A stretch of DNA of 64,000 nt from Sabellastarte sp. h YS-2021 (taxonomy: Eukaryota; Annelida; Polychaeta; Sabellida; Sabellidae): the NCBI GenBank assembly GCA_964017235.1, contig OZ024933.1, forward strand, positions 11,783,962-11,847,961, written 5' to 3'. Both the position numbers and the translations under genes were made by a program. Below the pieces are notes generated by a model, which was not told where the DNA came from, made no database searches, and worked only from the letters and a program-made list of their open reading frames with translations. Shown piece after piece: positions 12,301 to 22,559 of this stretch. The number at the start of each line of letters is the position of its first letter. The first letter of the stretch is position 1.

Positions 12301-15300
12301 TAAATTTGCATGAATCAGTAAATTGGTCTTATCTTCATTGAATTTAGCTTACCAGGAAAACGTAAAGCATGCATGTATCTTCATAAACTTTTTTGAAGAT
12401 AGGATGTCACCAAATATGCAATGATAATATATTTGAATTGAAGTATTGTTTTCTTAAAAACATAAGACTATGCTTAGCTTTAGACTTATTATTATTGTAT
12501 ATCTAATTATTGTAAAAACTTTCACTACATGGTGTATAATTATAATTTCAGTTTTTACATGAACCAAAGCTGAGTTCATGTATGATCCTGTTATATAGCT
12601 ATATCTCACATTTATTAATCAGATCCACCAGAAGATGTGACAATCACCATTCCAAGTGATGTGGAAGAAGTATCAATTCTGCCCAAAGGATTCCAGGAAT
12701 ATACAATTAACGCATCAGCACAGTCAAATTCTTCCATTAATTGCAGTGGTGTTAGGATTACATGGTCATTCACAAAAGGGAAACCCCAGTCCTGTCAAGA
12801 TGGTAAAGAAATGTTATAATCTCAAGCCATTTAAAGCTGCCGCTTTTTTTTGCTGTTTATTTCAGTTTCTCCTGCCATTAATGATATTGTCACATGACAC
12901 TTTATTACATCTTACTAATAACTCTTTCTCGCCTCAGAGATATTAAAGGTAATTTCATTTTGCATTATATATTGCTGAACAAGACCCTGCATATGTCCAT
13001 TTTAAACCAAAAGGAATCGTTTAGATTGGAACCGACAAGAGTTTAGCCTTATAAAATAGCAGTCTATTGAATGCCAAGTAATTCGTTGGATGTTGTACTA
13101 TCAATTTTTGTTTTTATATGGAGTTTTAAAGTTATATTTACATGTAATTAGCAGCTCATGGGTACAGGTCCTCATGCTGTCACAATTTAATCAGATAAAT
13201 ATTTTCAATCACAGTTTCACAAGAAAATGGTCTAAAATTTTTGAAAGTTACATACAAACTTGAAATTCCAATAACATATATTTTCTGTGTTTAGTACAAT
13301 TTTGAATGAATAAAAAAAAAGGATTTGTACATTAAGCTTAAAACAGGTTTGTACCAATAATAGACATCTTTGTGTGCGTAATTCCATTGTACATAGTATT
13401 AATATTCAATATTTGAATGGCAGTTGCAACCTAGTTTCTGCAAGAAGGAATTTTTCCAATAATGTTACATGAAGCAAAAAAAAAATGAATAAAGAATACA
13501 AGAAGCATGGTGTTTACGTACTGAGACACATTTTAACTGTTGACAATTGTCAGCTGGTATGATAAGTGAAGGATTAAAAGTTATGATGTTGTGGACTCTC
13601 AGCAGACTATAGTGTTTCAAGTTATGGGCTTTTAATCATCGGTTAATATTTGTCCGTGTTTTGCATGTCAACTCCTAAAATACCAACATTATGACATTCA
13701 CTTTCACAATAACAGGTATTGTATTTTACCTAATTCGGTTCTGCAAAATCTTGTCAATATATATTAATGGTACACTACAATAAACAATTGTAACATTACC
13801 AGTGTAAAGTAATGTAATTTCAGATGAGAAAGATGCTACTTTCTGTCCATTCACATTAAAGGAGTCAGAAATCACTGCAGGGGAATGTCTAAAGCTGAAA
13901 GTTTATGCAGAACAGTATGGTGTTCGAAGTGAGACCAAAACTTACGCTGTCTGTTATAGCAGTAAGTAAAAGTCTGTTGGAAACGTATTTTTAAAGATTT
14001 GCCCCAGGTCGTCAGTAATCATAAATTAGTATGTTTGAGAACTTATTACAGGCCGCCACCTCAGTATAAGCATTTCTCCTACCAGTAGCAATGCTTGAAG
14101 ACTTGTTCCAGTGTAACCCTGGTTGTTGAACAGGACATAAATCAGCAATGTTGACTTTGTGACATGTCTTTTGTGTACTCTCGACCACCTCCCATGATAA
14201 CTACAAGCATAGACTTGGAATATGTAAGCTGATAGAAAATGCTGTAAGGTGCAGCTTTCAATGTTAAAGATCATATTTGAGTGATATTGTAGCACATACG
14301 AAACTAAGAGTAAACAGTACTTAAATTTAACAAATAGCAAAATCTGCTAAAAATGAGAAATACTGAACTGCAGGTGATAGCATATCATTGTTGGACCTGA
14401 TTCAGGTGACATTTCTCTTGCTTTCAGGTTCTCGAAACACAAGGATAACATAGCCTAATCATTATCAGTTATGGAAGAGTTTCTCCTCTTCTCTCATTTA
14501 CAAGAATGTCAGGTTTCTTAATTCTGTTTTACAATTTCAAAAGTTAGGGTTGTGCATCTTGCTCAACAACAATGGTCATTTTAGGAGATGTTCCTGAGTT
14601 TCTGCCACTTATGGCAGACAAAAGTATAGTAAATAGTTACTTTTTACAATCAAGTAGCTTAAGTAATAACTCATATATGTTGTATACTGCATTACTTTAC
14701 CTGTCTGGTGATACTTTTATCAAACCTGATATTTATACAGTTCAGGTATGTATGTACAATGCAGGGGCGGATCAAGCCTTTAAGTAATGTGGGGGTTCAC
14801 ATCAGAGTAAGGTGGGGGTTCACATCAGACATTCCATAACTAAGGGGGACGGTGGCATGCCTCCCCGGGAAAAAATTTTTTTTGGTAAAAATATAGTGCC
14901 TTTCCTAAATTTAACACCACTCTCAAGAAATAATTTTGTACTTTGGGTTGAACCCCTTTACAATATTTTTCAAGTGGAGGTTAACGCCCTGACCGCTCAT
15001 CTGCTAATGCATTGGTAATACTTATTATTTGCATGGAGAAGCTACTGTCTACCAGATCGGTTTGGTCACCTTCATACATTTGTTTCATATATTTTACGTG
15101 AGGCCCTTATATTTAGCAAATAATAAGGAACTGATCTTGCTTAAATTCAGAATTCTAAAGATTTAAGGTAATCCTTTATGTGCTAACGGATGGTCCATGT
15201 ACACATAATTATTTTAATACCTAGATCCACATGGAGGGAAATTTCTTGTCAGTTGCTTTCTCAAGGTGTCGTTAACAGATACGAAACATATTTAACTCAG

Positions 15301-18225
15301 GAAAGACTGTAGATTTCTTTTCCTCTTTATAACTTATCCAAAAGTTTTGTAATTAAGTATTGCTAATGGAAAAATAATATGTTATACTTCTTGTTTTGAA
15401 TAAACCTTATTATAGATAAAATGACTAAAAACAATTTTATTTTTTCAGGTCCCAACCATCATTCCTGTCCAGGTAAGACACCTGTGTCTAGAGATATACT
15501 TAAACCTTTGCCTATTACCCAATTTGCAGTATTCTGTTCAACGGATGCATGTGGTGTATACATTAGATTGTGCATGTGTTTCTGGAGACGTGTTGCGAAA
15601 ATGAAGTGATATTTTGTCATTACCACTCTCCAGCAGAAAGTTAAACATCTAGGCTCCTTAACATGTCAATGTCACCTACAAGTGTGACTATAGCCAATAT
15701 GTACAATTATATGCATATATTTGGAGATATAAGTTGTAAAAAATAGAGTCCTGGTGTCATATGGGGAGAGTATCTTATTTGTTTTAGATTTTATTAAAAA
15801 ATTCATTTAAATCAGCAATAAGATTTTTAACGTGGGAGACCCATGGAACAGGGATAAGACATGGTGGAGTATTTCCAAGAAGCTGAAGGTAGGCAAGATG
15901 AAAAAGGCATGCTGTTGGGTGACTACTGACAGACATTTAACATTGACCCTGAACGTAAGTGTATCAACTGCCAATATAGTATGAACAAGCTGACCCAGAA
16001 CTGGTTTGCAATACTAGAGCCAAGCTGTTTTGGACATTTTGTTGAGCCAAGTTGTCCTTCTGTTGGGATAGCTTGGTGTGTCTGTTGATTTGAATGTTCA
16101 TCTTATCTCATACAAGCTTTGGGGAACTGGACAAAGCGGCCCTAAACAGAAGGCCAACAAAAATACCCTGTTCATTACATATATCATTAGTATTTAGAAC
16201 ATGCAGGCACTGAAGTTTGACAATGAAATAATGTATGGCCAAATTGTCAAAATTAGAATGGTACACTGTGACTTCCTTTATCAGTGTACATTAACAACAT
16301 TTCTGTTTAAACAGTTTATAATCCACACTTCTTGAAATTTAGCCTCTCCAAACTGCTGTTTTGTGTATTGTGTATACTTTAAAACACCCAAGACTGTGAA
16401 TATTCATACATAGTCTATTGTAAATATCCTGCTTATGACACAAAGATATGAAATTTAAAAAAATAAAATAAAATTTCACCATCAAATTTTTAACTGTTCC
16501 AGTAATAATGTTTCAAGGGAAACTGACTGATTGACATATGACAAATTAAAAAGTAAGATGGTGAATAACCTGACTTTCATTGTCACTCAAACTTTAGTAT
16601 GTGTAGGGAAAGCCTTTTGTAACCCATGAAGTATCCCTCAAAATGAACCTGATATTACGAAGTACAAAATACAAAATTAATAGAATTAATTCTCCCCATT
16701 GATGAACACAGTCACAAAATTTCCTTTCATATAGCATTTTTTATATTTCAGTTTTTGGATCCCAAGCCATTGTTGCAGTGACAACAACAGGTGTGACTGC
16801 AGCTGTACTTATAGTAATCTTCATAGTCATAGTCATTGGTGTATATGTGGTTTGGAAAAGGAGAGGTACGATTTGTCAAGTAATGCTAAACTTTCAAGTG
16901 CACTGTTCATTAAAAATTAGTGTGGTTTTACACTTTGCTAAAGATAACCTATGAACTTTTAACTAGTAATAATATATTAAGCATGCTAAGCCCTTTCTTT
17001 TGATGCTGGACTGTTGAATACCAGACTGTTGAGTTCTTGGCTATCACATGTTGGTCCAACAGAGCACCAACATTAAACTGGTGTCATGAAACCGACTGAT
17101 ACATTTAGAATATTTACATAATGTTTTCATCTCATCAGGAGTGGAAATAGTCACAAAAAAAAATAAAAATAAAATGGCCAGGAATTAGATCTGTTTATAT
17201 CTTAGGCATATTCATTAGTTATTGTTATTCAGTAAAATATATTACTGAACGGTTGAACATTGTTCACAGTTACAATATTCTGTTTCTTGAGTGAGCATAG
17301 GTTTAAAATGTAATCTGAAAACACAAACAAGTAAATATGTAAGAGTATAGGCACAAGCGTTGCTATACATGGAACTTTCTGTTGGCCAATTTTAGTGAGA
17401 TGTGAGGGCGGTCGGACAGGTGTTCTTCTGTTTGGGTGGACATTGGCAAAAGGTTTGAATGGGCTTAGAAACTGTAAGGTGTACGATATTTGGTAGGGAC
17501 ATTGCTTGGGGGTATAGGTGTGCAATGTGACTTAGATTTGATCTTTGACCTTGACCATTTAAATCTTGTTTGTACCATATCTCAGAAACTATAAGGTGTA
17601 GGAAGATGATACTTGGTAGGGACACTGGTTGTGGGTTGAATGTGAGCATCTTCATAGTATGACCTTAATTTGATTTTTGACCTTGCCAAAGTGACCTTGA
17701 CCTTTAAAATTTATTTAGGCTATATCTCAGAAACGACAAGGTGTAGGAAGTTGATATTTGGTAGGGACATTGGTTAGGGGGTGTAGGTGCACAGTGTTGC
17801 GGTATTACCTTGGTTTAAACTTTTACCTTGCAGTAATGACATTGACCTTAGATACTAGGACATTAGGTAGTTGTTTAGGTGTGGAACATCATGTCATACT
17901 GTTTTTTTGTAAAAGTCTCCCGATCTTTGTACTGTGTCACTTCTTCCATATCTCATAGTGTTATAAACTATTTCCTGGGGCTATGGGGTACGCTCATCCC
18001 TGATGCTATTTTTTACTTTACTGATTATAACTGATAAAGTTAAAGTGATAAACACAAGGCATCTACATTTCTATACCATTGTGTTTTTGTTGAAAAGGCC
18101 ACAGCAAAGAAAATGGAACAGTATGGCACACACAAGCCAATGAGGATGTTGCAAGTGGAACTGAACCACACTGTGAACTGGTAATGGTGCTTGGTAACCT
18201 TTCTTCCAGACTAAAATCCATTTGA
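6337..18225 (+). CDS. Ig-superfamily transmembrane protein, gene copy 1 (eight exons traced)
   Basis: Exons: 6337-6388, 7115-7242, 8320-8554, 12623-12802, 13824-13961, 15449-15472, 16752-16865, 18098-18180 (or to a stop at 18225). All use AG/GT sites, and phases run 1,0,1,1,1,1,1,0 with no break, giving 318 residues. Layout: signal peptide 1-19; V-like Ig domain about 24-136 (Cys35 in FQCADG, Cys119 in DTGKYQC); a second domain 139-244 starting DPPEDV with CLKLKVYAEQYGVRSE like FN3 F-G strands and five cysteines; hinge SPNHHSCP; transmembrane helix about 260-286 followed by WKRR; cytoplasmic 287-318. Many N-x-S/T sites (NGS, NLT, NQS, NDT, NAS, NSS, NCS) fit an extracellular glycoprotein. Likely a type I receptor or adhesion protein, possibly immune. 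The ligand and named family are unknown. The start was chosen because the first Met gives a clean signal peptide and is conserved in copy 2. Confidence 0.8.
6432..6556 (-). mobile_element. Old tRNA-headed SINE in intron 1 of copy 1
   Basis: On the minus strand the right part reads TGGCTTAGTAGG (box A like) and GGATTCGACTCC (box B like); the left part resembles the reverse of a molluscan SINE tail (GGGTTTTACATCCTGTTCAA). The same insertion sits at the same place in intron 1 of copy 2 (about 50938-51054), so it predates the gene duplication. Confidence 0.6.
7115..7242 (+). CDS. Ig gene copy 1, exon 2 (first half of V-like domain)
   Basis: 128 nt between the acceptor TATTTTACAG and the donor GTAAGT, phase 1 in and 0 out. 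Encodes AVSSLEINGSYTTSFQCADG then GYALIRGDNLTLEYNYGHNQ, with the first Ig cysteine and three N-glycosylation sites. Identical length to exon 2 of copy 2. The Ig domain is split by a phase-0 intron just after the C/C' region. The usual core Trp position is held by Tyr (EYNYG). Confidence 0.85.
7551..7672. repeat. Foldback (inverted-repeat) element in intron 2
   Basis: The left arm TAGGTTAATAGCTTGGTAAG continuing TGTCCAGTATTGGAAAATAA is mirrored by TTATTTTCCAATATTTGACA continuing CTTACTTGGCCTTTAACCTA, with a loop of about 20 bases (CTCCCTCCTTTGGGAAC). It looks like a small MITE able to form a hairpin. It is not seen in intron 2 of copy 2. Confidence 0.75.
8320..8554 (+). CDS. Ig gene copy 1, exon 3 (second half of V-like domain)
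   Basis: 235 nt, phase 0 in and 1 out. Encodes LKSFQLYQKSEGYRMFDYEN ... GIKFKIADINKNDTGKYQCE ... AVLEVKEIF. The DxGxYxC motif with the second Ig cysteine and the final AVLEV strand are typical of V-set domains. Acceptor CATATAG, donor GTTAGT. Confidence 0.85.
9092..9800. repeat. Degenerate intronic repeat family C, copy 1
   Basis: Contains repeated modules such as GTAAGGTGTAGGAAG...TTTGGTAGGGACATTGG and ends with TTTCCCCAGGCTGTGGGGCA. It shares modules and the right end with 17390-18012 in intron 7 of the same gene. No coding capacity. Confidence 0.6.
9912..10250 (-). pseudogene. C-terminal remnant of a pogo/Tigger-like (DDE_1) transposase
   Basis: The minus-strand frame reads KQASRQNVVNWVSRAW then SKMSEEVISKSFRCCGISL, matching the W..AW..I..E.I.KSF..CGIS pattern found after the DDE_1 domain of Tigger/jerky/CENP-B-like transposases. 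A very acidic C-terminus (FESESNSDLDCDEFRESDID) and a stop follow. No HTH or catalytic DDE region is visible upstream, so only the tail survives. It lies antisense in intron 3 of Ig copy 1. Confidence 0.6.
10372..10563 (-). mobile_element. Old SINE, family A
   Basis: A diverged reverse-strand copy: GGGTAGTTGGAAGGGTGGAG, AAACCAGTACATACAGTT, CTGTACTATAAACTGTTGAC and AACAACTACCAGCT are recognisable. The tRNA head at the right is eroded. No clear target-site duplication. Confidence 0.75.
10564..11600. other. Intron 3 sequence, nothing recognised
   Basis: Short open frames on both strands show no known motif, splice-phase fit or repeat match within the window. Confidence 0.35.
11600..12295. repeat. 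Minisatellite of about 105 bp, interrupted by a LINE end
   Basis: About three units share GACAGTGAA...GGGGTGT...GTCCATTTAC and GATGCATGTGATTTGTGTAG. Two units lie left and one right of a LINE 3' end (11890-12172). Confidence 0.6.
11890..12172 (+). mobile_element. 5'-truncated CR1/L2-like LINE 3' end
   Basis: Matches in reverse the LINE fragment at 51080-51700: CTTTCAGGAAACACCTC, CCAGTTTCCCAAC, TTGGTCACACCCA and CCGGATCACC are shared. The 3' end is GAGTTCCCC...GATATTG then TTAGATTAGATTAGA, a simple-repeat tail. It sits inside the minisatellite. Confidence 0.75.
12623..12802 (+). CDS. Ig gene copy 1, exon 4 (second ectodomain, first part)
   Basis: 180 nt, phase 1 in and 1 out (acceptor TTAATCAG, donor GTAAAG). 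Encodes DPPEDVTITIPSDVEEVSIL, then PKGFQEYTINASAQSNSSIN and CSGVRITWSFTKGKPQSCQD. A proline-rich entry followed by a W-containing strand suggests an FN3 or C2-Ig-like sandwich; a strict family call is not possible by eye. Confidence 0.75.
13824..13961 (+). CDS. Ig gene copy 1, exon 5 (second ectodomain, second part)
   Basis: 138 nt, phase 1 in and 1 out (acceptor TAATTTCAG, donor GTAAGT). Encodes EKDATFCPFTLKESEITAGE, then CLKLKVYAEQYGVRSETKTY and AVCYS. The KVYAEQYGVRSE piece resembles the F-G region of FN3 domains. Three cysteines here plus two in exon 4 leave at least one unpaired or an extra disulfide. Confidence 0.75.
14762..15010. mobile_element. hAT-like MITE (CAGGGGCGGATC type), copy 1
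   Basis: Starts CAGGGGCGGATCAAGC and shares GTGGGGGTTCACATCAGA, AAATATAGTGC, AACACCACTCTCAAGAAATA and TACTTTGGGTTGAA with the copy at 47758-48086. The terminal CAGGGGCGGATC resembles hAT termini. No transposase frame. Confidence 0.65.
15449..15472 (+). CDS. Ig gene copy 1, exon 6 (24-nt hinge microexon)
   Basis: A 24-nt exon between a strong acceptor (ATTTTTTCAG) and donor (GTAAGA), phase 1 on both sides. It adds SPNHHSCP between the second domain and the membrane exon. It is symmetric, so skipping would keep the frame. A microexon called by eye is less certain than the larger ones. Confidence 0.6.
15473..16751. other. Intron 6, nothing recognised
   Basis: AT-rich intron with no coding frame, SINE or MITE recognised. 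Confidence 0.4.
16752..16865 (+). CDS. Ig gene copy 1, exon 7 (transmembrane segment)
   Basis: 114 nt, phase 1 on both sides (acceptor TATTTCAG, donor GTACGA). Encodes VFGSQAIVAVTTTGVTAAVL followed by IVIFIVIVIGVYVVWKRR: about 27 hydrophobic residues then a basic stop-transfer WKRR. This makes the product a type I membrane protein. Confidence 0.85.
17390..18012. repeat. Degenerate intronic repeat family C, copy 2
   Basis: Three tandem modules of about 120-130 bp, each with AAACT(A/G)TAAGGTGTAGGAAG-like and TTTGGTAGGGACATTGG, ending with TTTCCTGGGGCTATGGGGTA. It matches 9092-9800. Confidence 0.65.
18098..18225 (+). CDS. Ig gene copy 1, exon 8 (cytoplasmic; possible last exon)
   Basis: Acceptor TTGAAAAG, phase 1 in. 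Encodes GHSKENGTVWHTQANEDVAS then GTEPHCEL. There are two readings. A donor GTAATG at 18181 ends the exon in phase 0 and would continue to a distal tail. Without it, the frame runs 14 more codons (VMVLGNLSSRLKSI) to TGA at 18223-18225, with a polyadenylation-type AATAAA at 18400-18405. The first 28 residues are supported by phase; the choice of end is open. Confidence 0.6.
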
Positions 18226-18542
18226 TCACTCGAAAAAGTAAAATGGGTGAAACCTTTAATAAGGATTTGCAATTAATATCTTTGTACACTGAGATACACA
18301 TTTTTTCTTTGTTATCTGAAGAACCAGTGTTTTACTTAGATTTTCCTAGAAACCTTCATGTTTAATTGTTTCCACCTTTATTGGAAACAGTATTGAAAGA
18401 ATAAAGGGTCAAGTTATTGGTGTTTTAAGTTGGCATTTAGCCAACGGGTAAACTTCACTAACCACTCAGAAAAGTAAAACCAATGGAATTTCCAGTCAGT
18501 ATGTATAATGAAATAATATGTATTGTTATTATATCCATACAG

Positions 18543-18646
18543 CCTGTGACTTTGTTTAAACCATCTTGGACTGGTATTTCAGAACTTGACAGATTTTGGT
18601 CCAGCTTCAAACCTATTGAGAATCAGGGAATCATAATGTTAATGAG
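18543..18646 (+). CDS. Candidate extra exon after exon 8 (weak)
   Basis: The acceptor TATCCATACAG is followed in phase 0 by PVTLFKPSWTGISELDRFW then SSFKPIENQ, with a possible donor after AATGAG (GTATCT). Its phase (0 in, 2 out) would bridge exon 8 to the tail-like stretch at 35029. No motif supports it and it may be chance. Confidence 0.2.
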
Positions 18647-19970
18647 GTATCTTTTTCTTGCACTATTATACTAATGTATGTTGTCTATTTTGTTCAATCT
18701 TGAAAGGCCATGACCTTTTGATATACTGGTCATATTTTAAACATAATATGCCAGCATCCCTTCCAACAATATTCTATTTTATTTTATTGCATATGCCATT
18801 CATATGGTATATACAATAAGTATATAATTACAATGCCTATCTCTTCCGAGTTGTATTATTGATTTATTTAACCTTGATTACCATTATTCTTTGAATTGTT
18901 TTAGAGTTCCTAATTCACTAAAGCCACAATAGAATATGTTTAAAAACCATTATTCTTATTATGTTAATACATCCTAGCCAATTGACAATTATTAATCCAG
19001 TCAGCGCAACCGGATCCCCCAAATGACAGAAAAAAAAACATCTTGTGGTTCCACAATCAGGACCGGTCTAGTACTATGCATCTACTTAGTGGCTTATTGT
19101 ACTTCCTGTCTAAACTACACAATGTCACAGCATCTTTTTTGTTCGGTACGTGCACTGTGCAGGTGGATTTTTTGAAAAGTTCGCGAAGTTTGAAGAAAAT
19201 TGTGTGGATTATGATGAATTGTAAACCTTTTGGTGTCACCAGCATCTATGCTGTATGGCATATAGGGATTTATTTGTAATGTCATTCTGTGGTGTCGGCA
19301 TTGTTGTCTCAACTGTCATTGTCACACTTTCTATTCTGGACAGTATTTCAAAAAATGGCTGGCCAGATTAATTTCAAATTTGGCATGTGGATATAATTAG
19401 TCCTCAGGTTGTGGTCTATTGTAGTGAGACCTTAAACTCCCAGTAGTAACATACTTATCTTGAGTTTAAGTTTTTTTTTGTTTCTATAACGTATCTCCAA
19501 TACACATTGACTTATTTAATCCAAATTTAGCTTGTGGTTGCAACTGGTATTCAGGTGTGTCATATTTTAAGGTGACCTCAAAGTCCCGTGTTTTGAAAGA
19601 AGTTCGTTGAGTTATATATTTTTTAAATTTTTCCATAGAGTGTACTGAAGATAATGAAAAAATATAATTCATATTTCGCATGTATATGTGACTGGCCAAA
19701 GATATGTGCCACACATTAAAGTGCCATTAAACCCCCAGTAATAACAGAATTATTTTCACTTTCCCTTTTGTTTGAACAGTATTTAAATACTGTGCATTAC
19801 CAGGCATGTTTAAGTTACGAATGTAACAAGCCTTGAACAGAACCTTCTTGAAAAGATTACCTTAAACTCCCTCACAGCTGCAAACTAACATTGACTTTAA
19901 TGTTGGGACTTTCTTGGCTTTTGGAAGATATTTGGTGTGGTAACTGAGATTTTTTTCATTGATATCCATC
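18647..19970. other. Intergenic or intronic AT-rich sequence with degenerate repeats
   Basis: From about 19330 to 19740 there are degenerate modules (CCTTAAACTCCCAGTAGTAA; CATTAAACCCCCAGTAATAA) that recur near 20560 (CCTTAAACTCACACTAATAA). No gene is recognised. Confidence 0.4.
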
Positions 19971-19987
19971 ATGTAGATATATCTAGA

Positions 19988-20198
19988 TATATTGTTCAAC
20001 ACTGTACAGGTCATATCAGGACGAGTAGTTGAAAGGGCAGAGGAAAGCAGTACATACAGTTAGTCAGGGTTCTTTACTGTAAAATGCCGACCAACGGCAA
20101 GCAACTACCAGCTTTACCATTTGAGGCCATGCCGGGAACCAAACCCCGGCCTCAGAGGTGGGAGGCGAGAGTGTTACCTCTCTGCCACCGTGGCCCCC
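19988..20198 (-). mobile_element. SINE, family A
   Basis: A reverse-strand copy from the tail (TTGTTCAACACTGTACAGG) to the head (CTCTGCCACCGTGGCCCC). A 10-base target-site duplication TATATCTAGA lies at 19978-19987 and 20199-20208. Confidence 0.9.
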
Positions 20199-20399
20199 TA
20201 TATCTAGAGAAAAATAAAAATGTCATTTTAAGTTACAAGTTGAGAAAATTAAGATTAATTTATATGAGGAATGTATTTTAAGGCATAAATATATTGCAAG
20301 AATAATTACTGAAAATAGAGGAATAATTTGTACTTTATTTTTATTTATAGTATGGATTTTATGTAAGTTTTTTGCTGATATTTTATGAGTTTAAGGTTG

Positions 20400-21070
20400 T
20401 AGCAGTTTTGTGTCACTCAGCTTTGATGGATCACATATATGACCAGAATCGTTGTCACATTTTTTTCCGGAAAATATGTAAAAAATTGCTTTTAGGATGT
20501 AAATTCAAATTTGACATAAGGATGTTGCCAGTCACCAAAATCAGCGCTATTTTAAGATGACCTTAAACTCACACTAATAATACAATTATATTGCATGTAA
20601 CTTTTGTGATTTTGCACTACATGGGAACAAGTGTTTTTCGCCAATACCTTGGAACAAGTGTTGTCACGGCAACACTTTTGTTCTGTTTCTTGGACCTTTA
20701 TATAAATAATTTGATGGTTTCTTTGTATTCCATACTTATGCACCAATCGTTCTGTTTCTTTGACCAATATAAAAATAATCTGATGGGTTCTTTGCATTCC
20801 TTACCCCTACACGGATCTGAGCTGATTAGTTTTTTCTCAATACCTGAGTGTTGCCACGGCAGCTGTTTCCAGGACTTAAAAATATTTCATGGGCGCTGTG
20901 CATTTCACGCTCTGAAATGCCATGTTTTTCTTCTGTTTCCTGGACTTACATTTATTTTATGGTTTCTGTGTATTCCATAACCCTGCACACATTATAGCTG
21001 ATTAGCTGATCGGCAGTACCTGGCAGCTGTTGCCATGACAACACTTTATTATCCATTTCTAGGTTGTGGA
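20400..21070. repeat. Degenerate tandem repeat block
   Basis: Repeated words include TTCTGTTTCTTGGACC, TTTGTATTCCATAC, GCTGATTAG and TTGCCACGGCA at intervals of about 130-150 bases. The 129-codon open frame here follows the repeat and is not considered a gene. Confidence 0.5.
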
Positions 21071-21319
21071 TATAAAAAACATAAAATTATATACATATTT
21101 GTATATAATTACAAAAAACCTGTGTTGTGCTTCGTTCAGGAGGTTTATTTCCTTTGGAATGAACTCATACCTCTTTGCCACTACTTCAGAGCACATCTGT
21201 AGAAAAGGGGGGGGGGGGACATTGGTACATTGACAGCAACCGAGTCACTGGTAAGCAACCATTAGAACCCACTGGAGCCGTGGTTGGGGGTCACTTTTGG
21301 CCTTAATAGTCCATAGTAA

Positions 21320-21476
21320 CTGACCAGCCTACCAAGCAATAGTTATTCAGCTCTTGTCCGTTAGGTAAGAAGTATTATCATAATAAAATTGCAAATTTGA
21401 TAAATAAATTAAATTTTTATAAGTTAATACCTTTCTCAAATCGACAATAGCTGAATAACTACTAGGGGTCTAAACA
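21320..21476. repeat. Short foldback element
   Basis: CAATAGTTATTCAGCTCTTG at about 21340 is mirrored by CGACAATAGCTGAATAACTA at about 21440, with outer arms also complementary (AGCCTACC / GGGGTCTAAA region, imperfect). Probably a small MITE. Confidence 0.5.
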
Positions 21477-22540
21477 GGTTTAGGCTATGAAAAAGATGTG
21501 TGACATCATGTTGTCCAGACAAGAAGGAAGTATGATGCGCTACCTAGCGAATGCACACTACTCGGCCACTCCTGCCAGTGTTTTATATACAAGACGACTT
21601 TTTCTGTCACATGGCGGAGCCGGTCGCAATGACTGGTATAGCTATTGTCCCAATGGGCAAGGTATTTACTTATACAAATCTAATTTTCTTATTAAGTTTG
21701 CAGTCCATTTTCAGGTATCATGGCAGGTGATTAAAGATTGATGAGAAAAACTTCCCTAATTCATGTGAGTCACACCTTATGGATATTGTTGGAAGACATG
21801 ACCTGGGAGGCGGATCCAATCCTGAGTAAAACTGTGGGGAATACCAAATAACAAAGTTTGGCCTGACAGTTGATATTTTGGTATAAAATGCTAAAAAAGT
21901 ATGTATTTGGCGCATGAGAGATAAATATGCCACATTTTGTTAAATAATATGGTCTCTTTCACTTAAGCAAGAGATATACTGGAATTTTTGCCATCGTTGC
22001 CTCAAGTATATAGTTGTTTGCTATGTTTGCTACAGATAATAACATAATGGATGCTATAAGGTTCTCTGTCAAATCTGTTATCTTTTGCAAAACGATTAGT
22101 TCCTTGTATCCCAGTAGCTGACTGTATTCGATATTTTAAGTACATCCTTGCTGAATTTATTTTTCCCCCATAAAGTACAAATCTTGATGAGGGTTAGAAA
22201 GACCCTCTCATAGAAGGTGAACATTAGAATTAAACTTACAATACTGTAGAGAATTAAGACGTGACTATATTTCATAAAAGAAATAAAACAGTAAAATTTG
22301 AATAATCATGACATAAGAAATTGAAAACAAGAAGAATAAAATTAAAGTACACATACAACATGTGTAATATGTGACTATAAGTGAGCAAATTGACAGATGA
22401 AATACAGATGCAATTTTTCAGTAATAAAGAAAATTAAATGGTAAAACTACAGCAAATATTAAATGGATGCTACAAATTTCGCTTCATTATGCTGACGCCG
22501 CCACCACAGTGTGTAGAGAGATTTCATTGTTACTGCTCTA
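21477..22540. other. No gene recognised
   Basis: Short open frames only, without motif, repeat match or splice support. Confidence 0.35.
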
Positions 22541-22559
22541 ACGAAAAATATTATAGCTA

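Noticed and set aside
14026-14340. 104-codon minus-strand frame in intron 5 of Ig copy 1
   Set aside because: No motif and antisense within an intron; low-complexity composition.
20591-20980. 129-codon plus-strand frame
   Set aside because: It follows degenerate repeat modules (repeated FCFLD/FCFFDQYKNN-like pieces) and has no protein motif.
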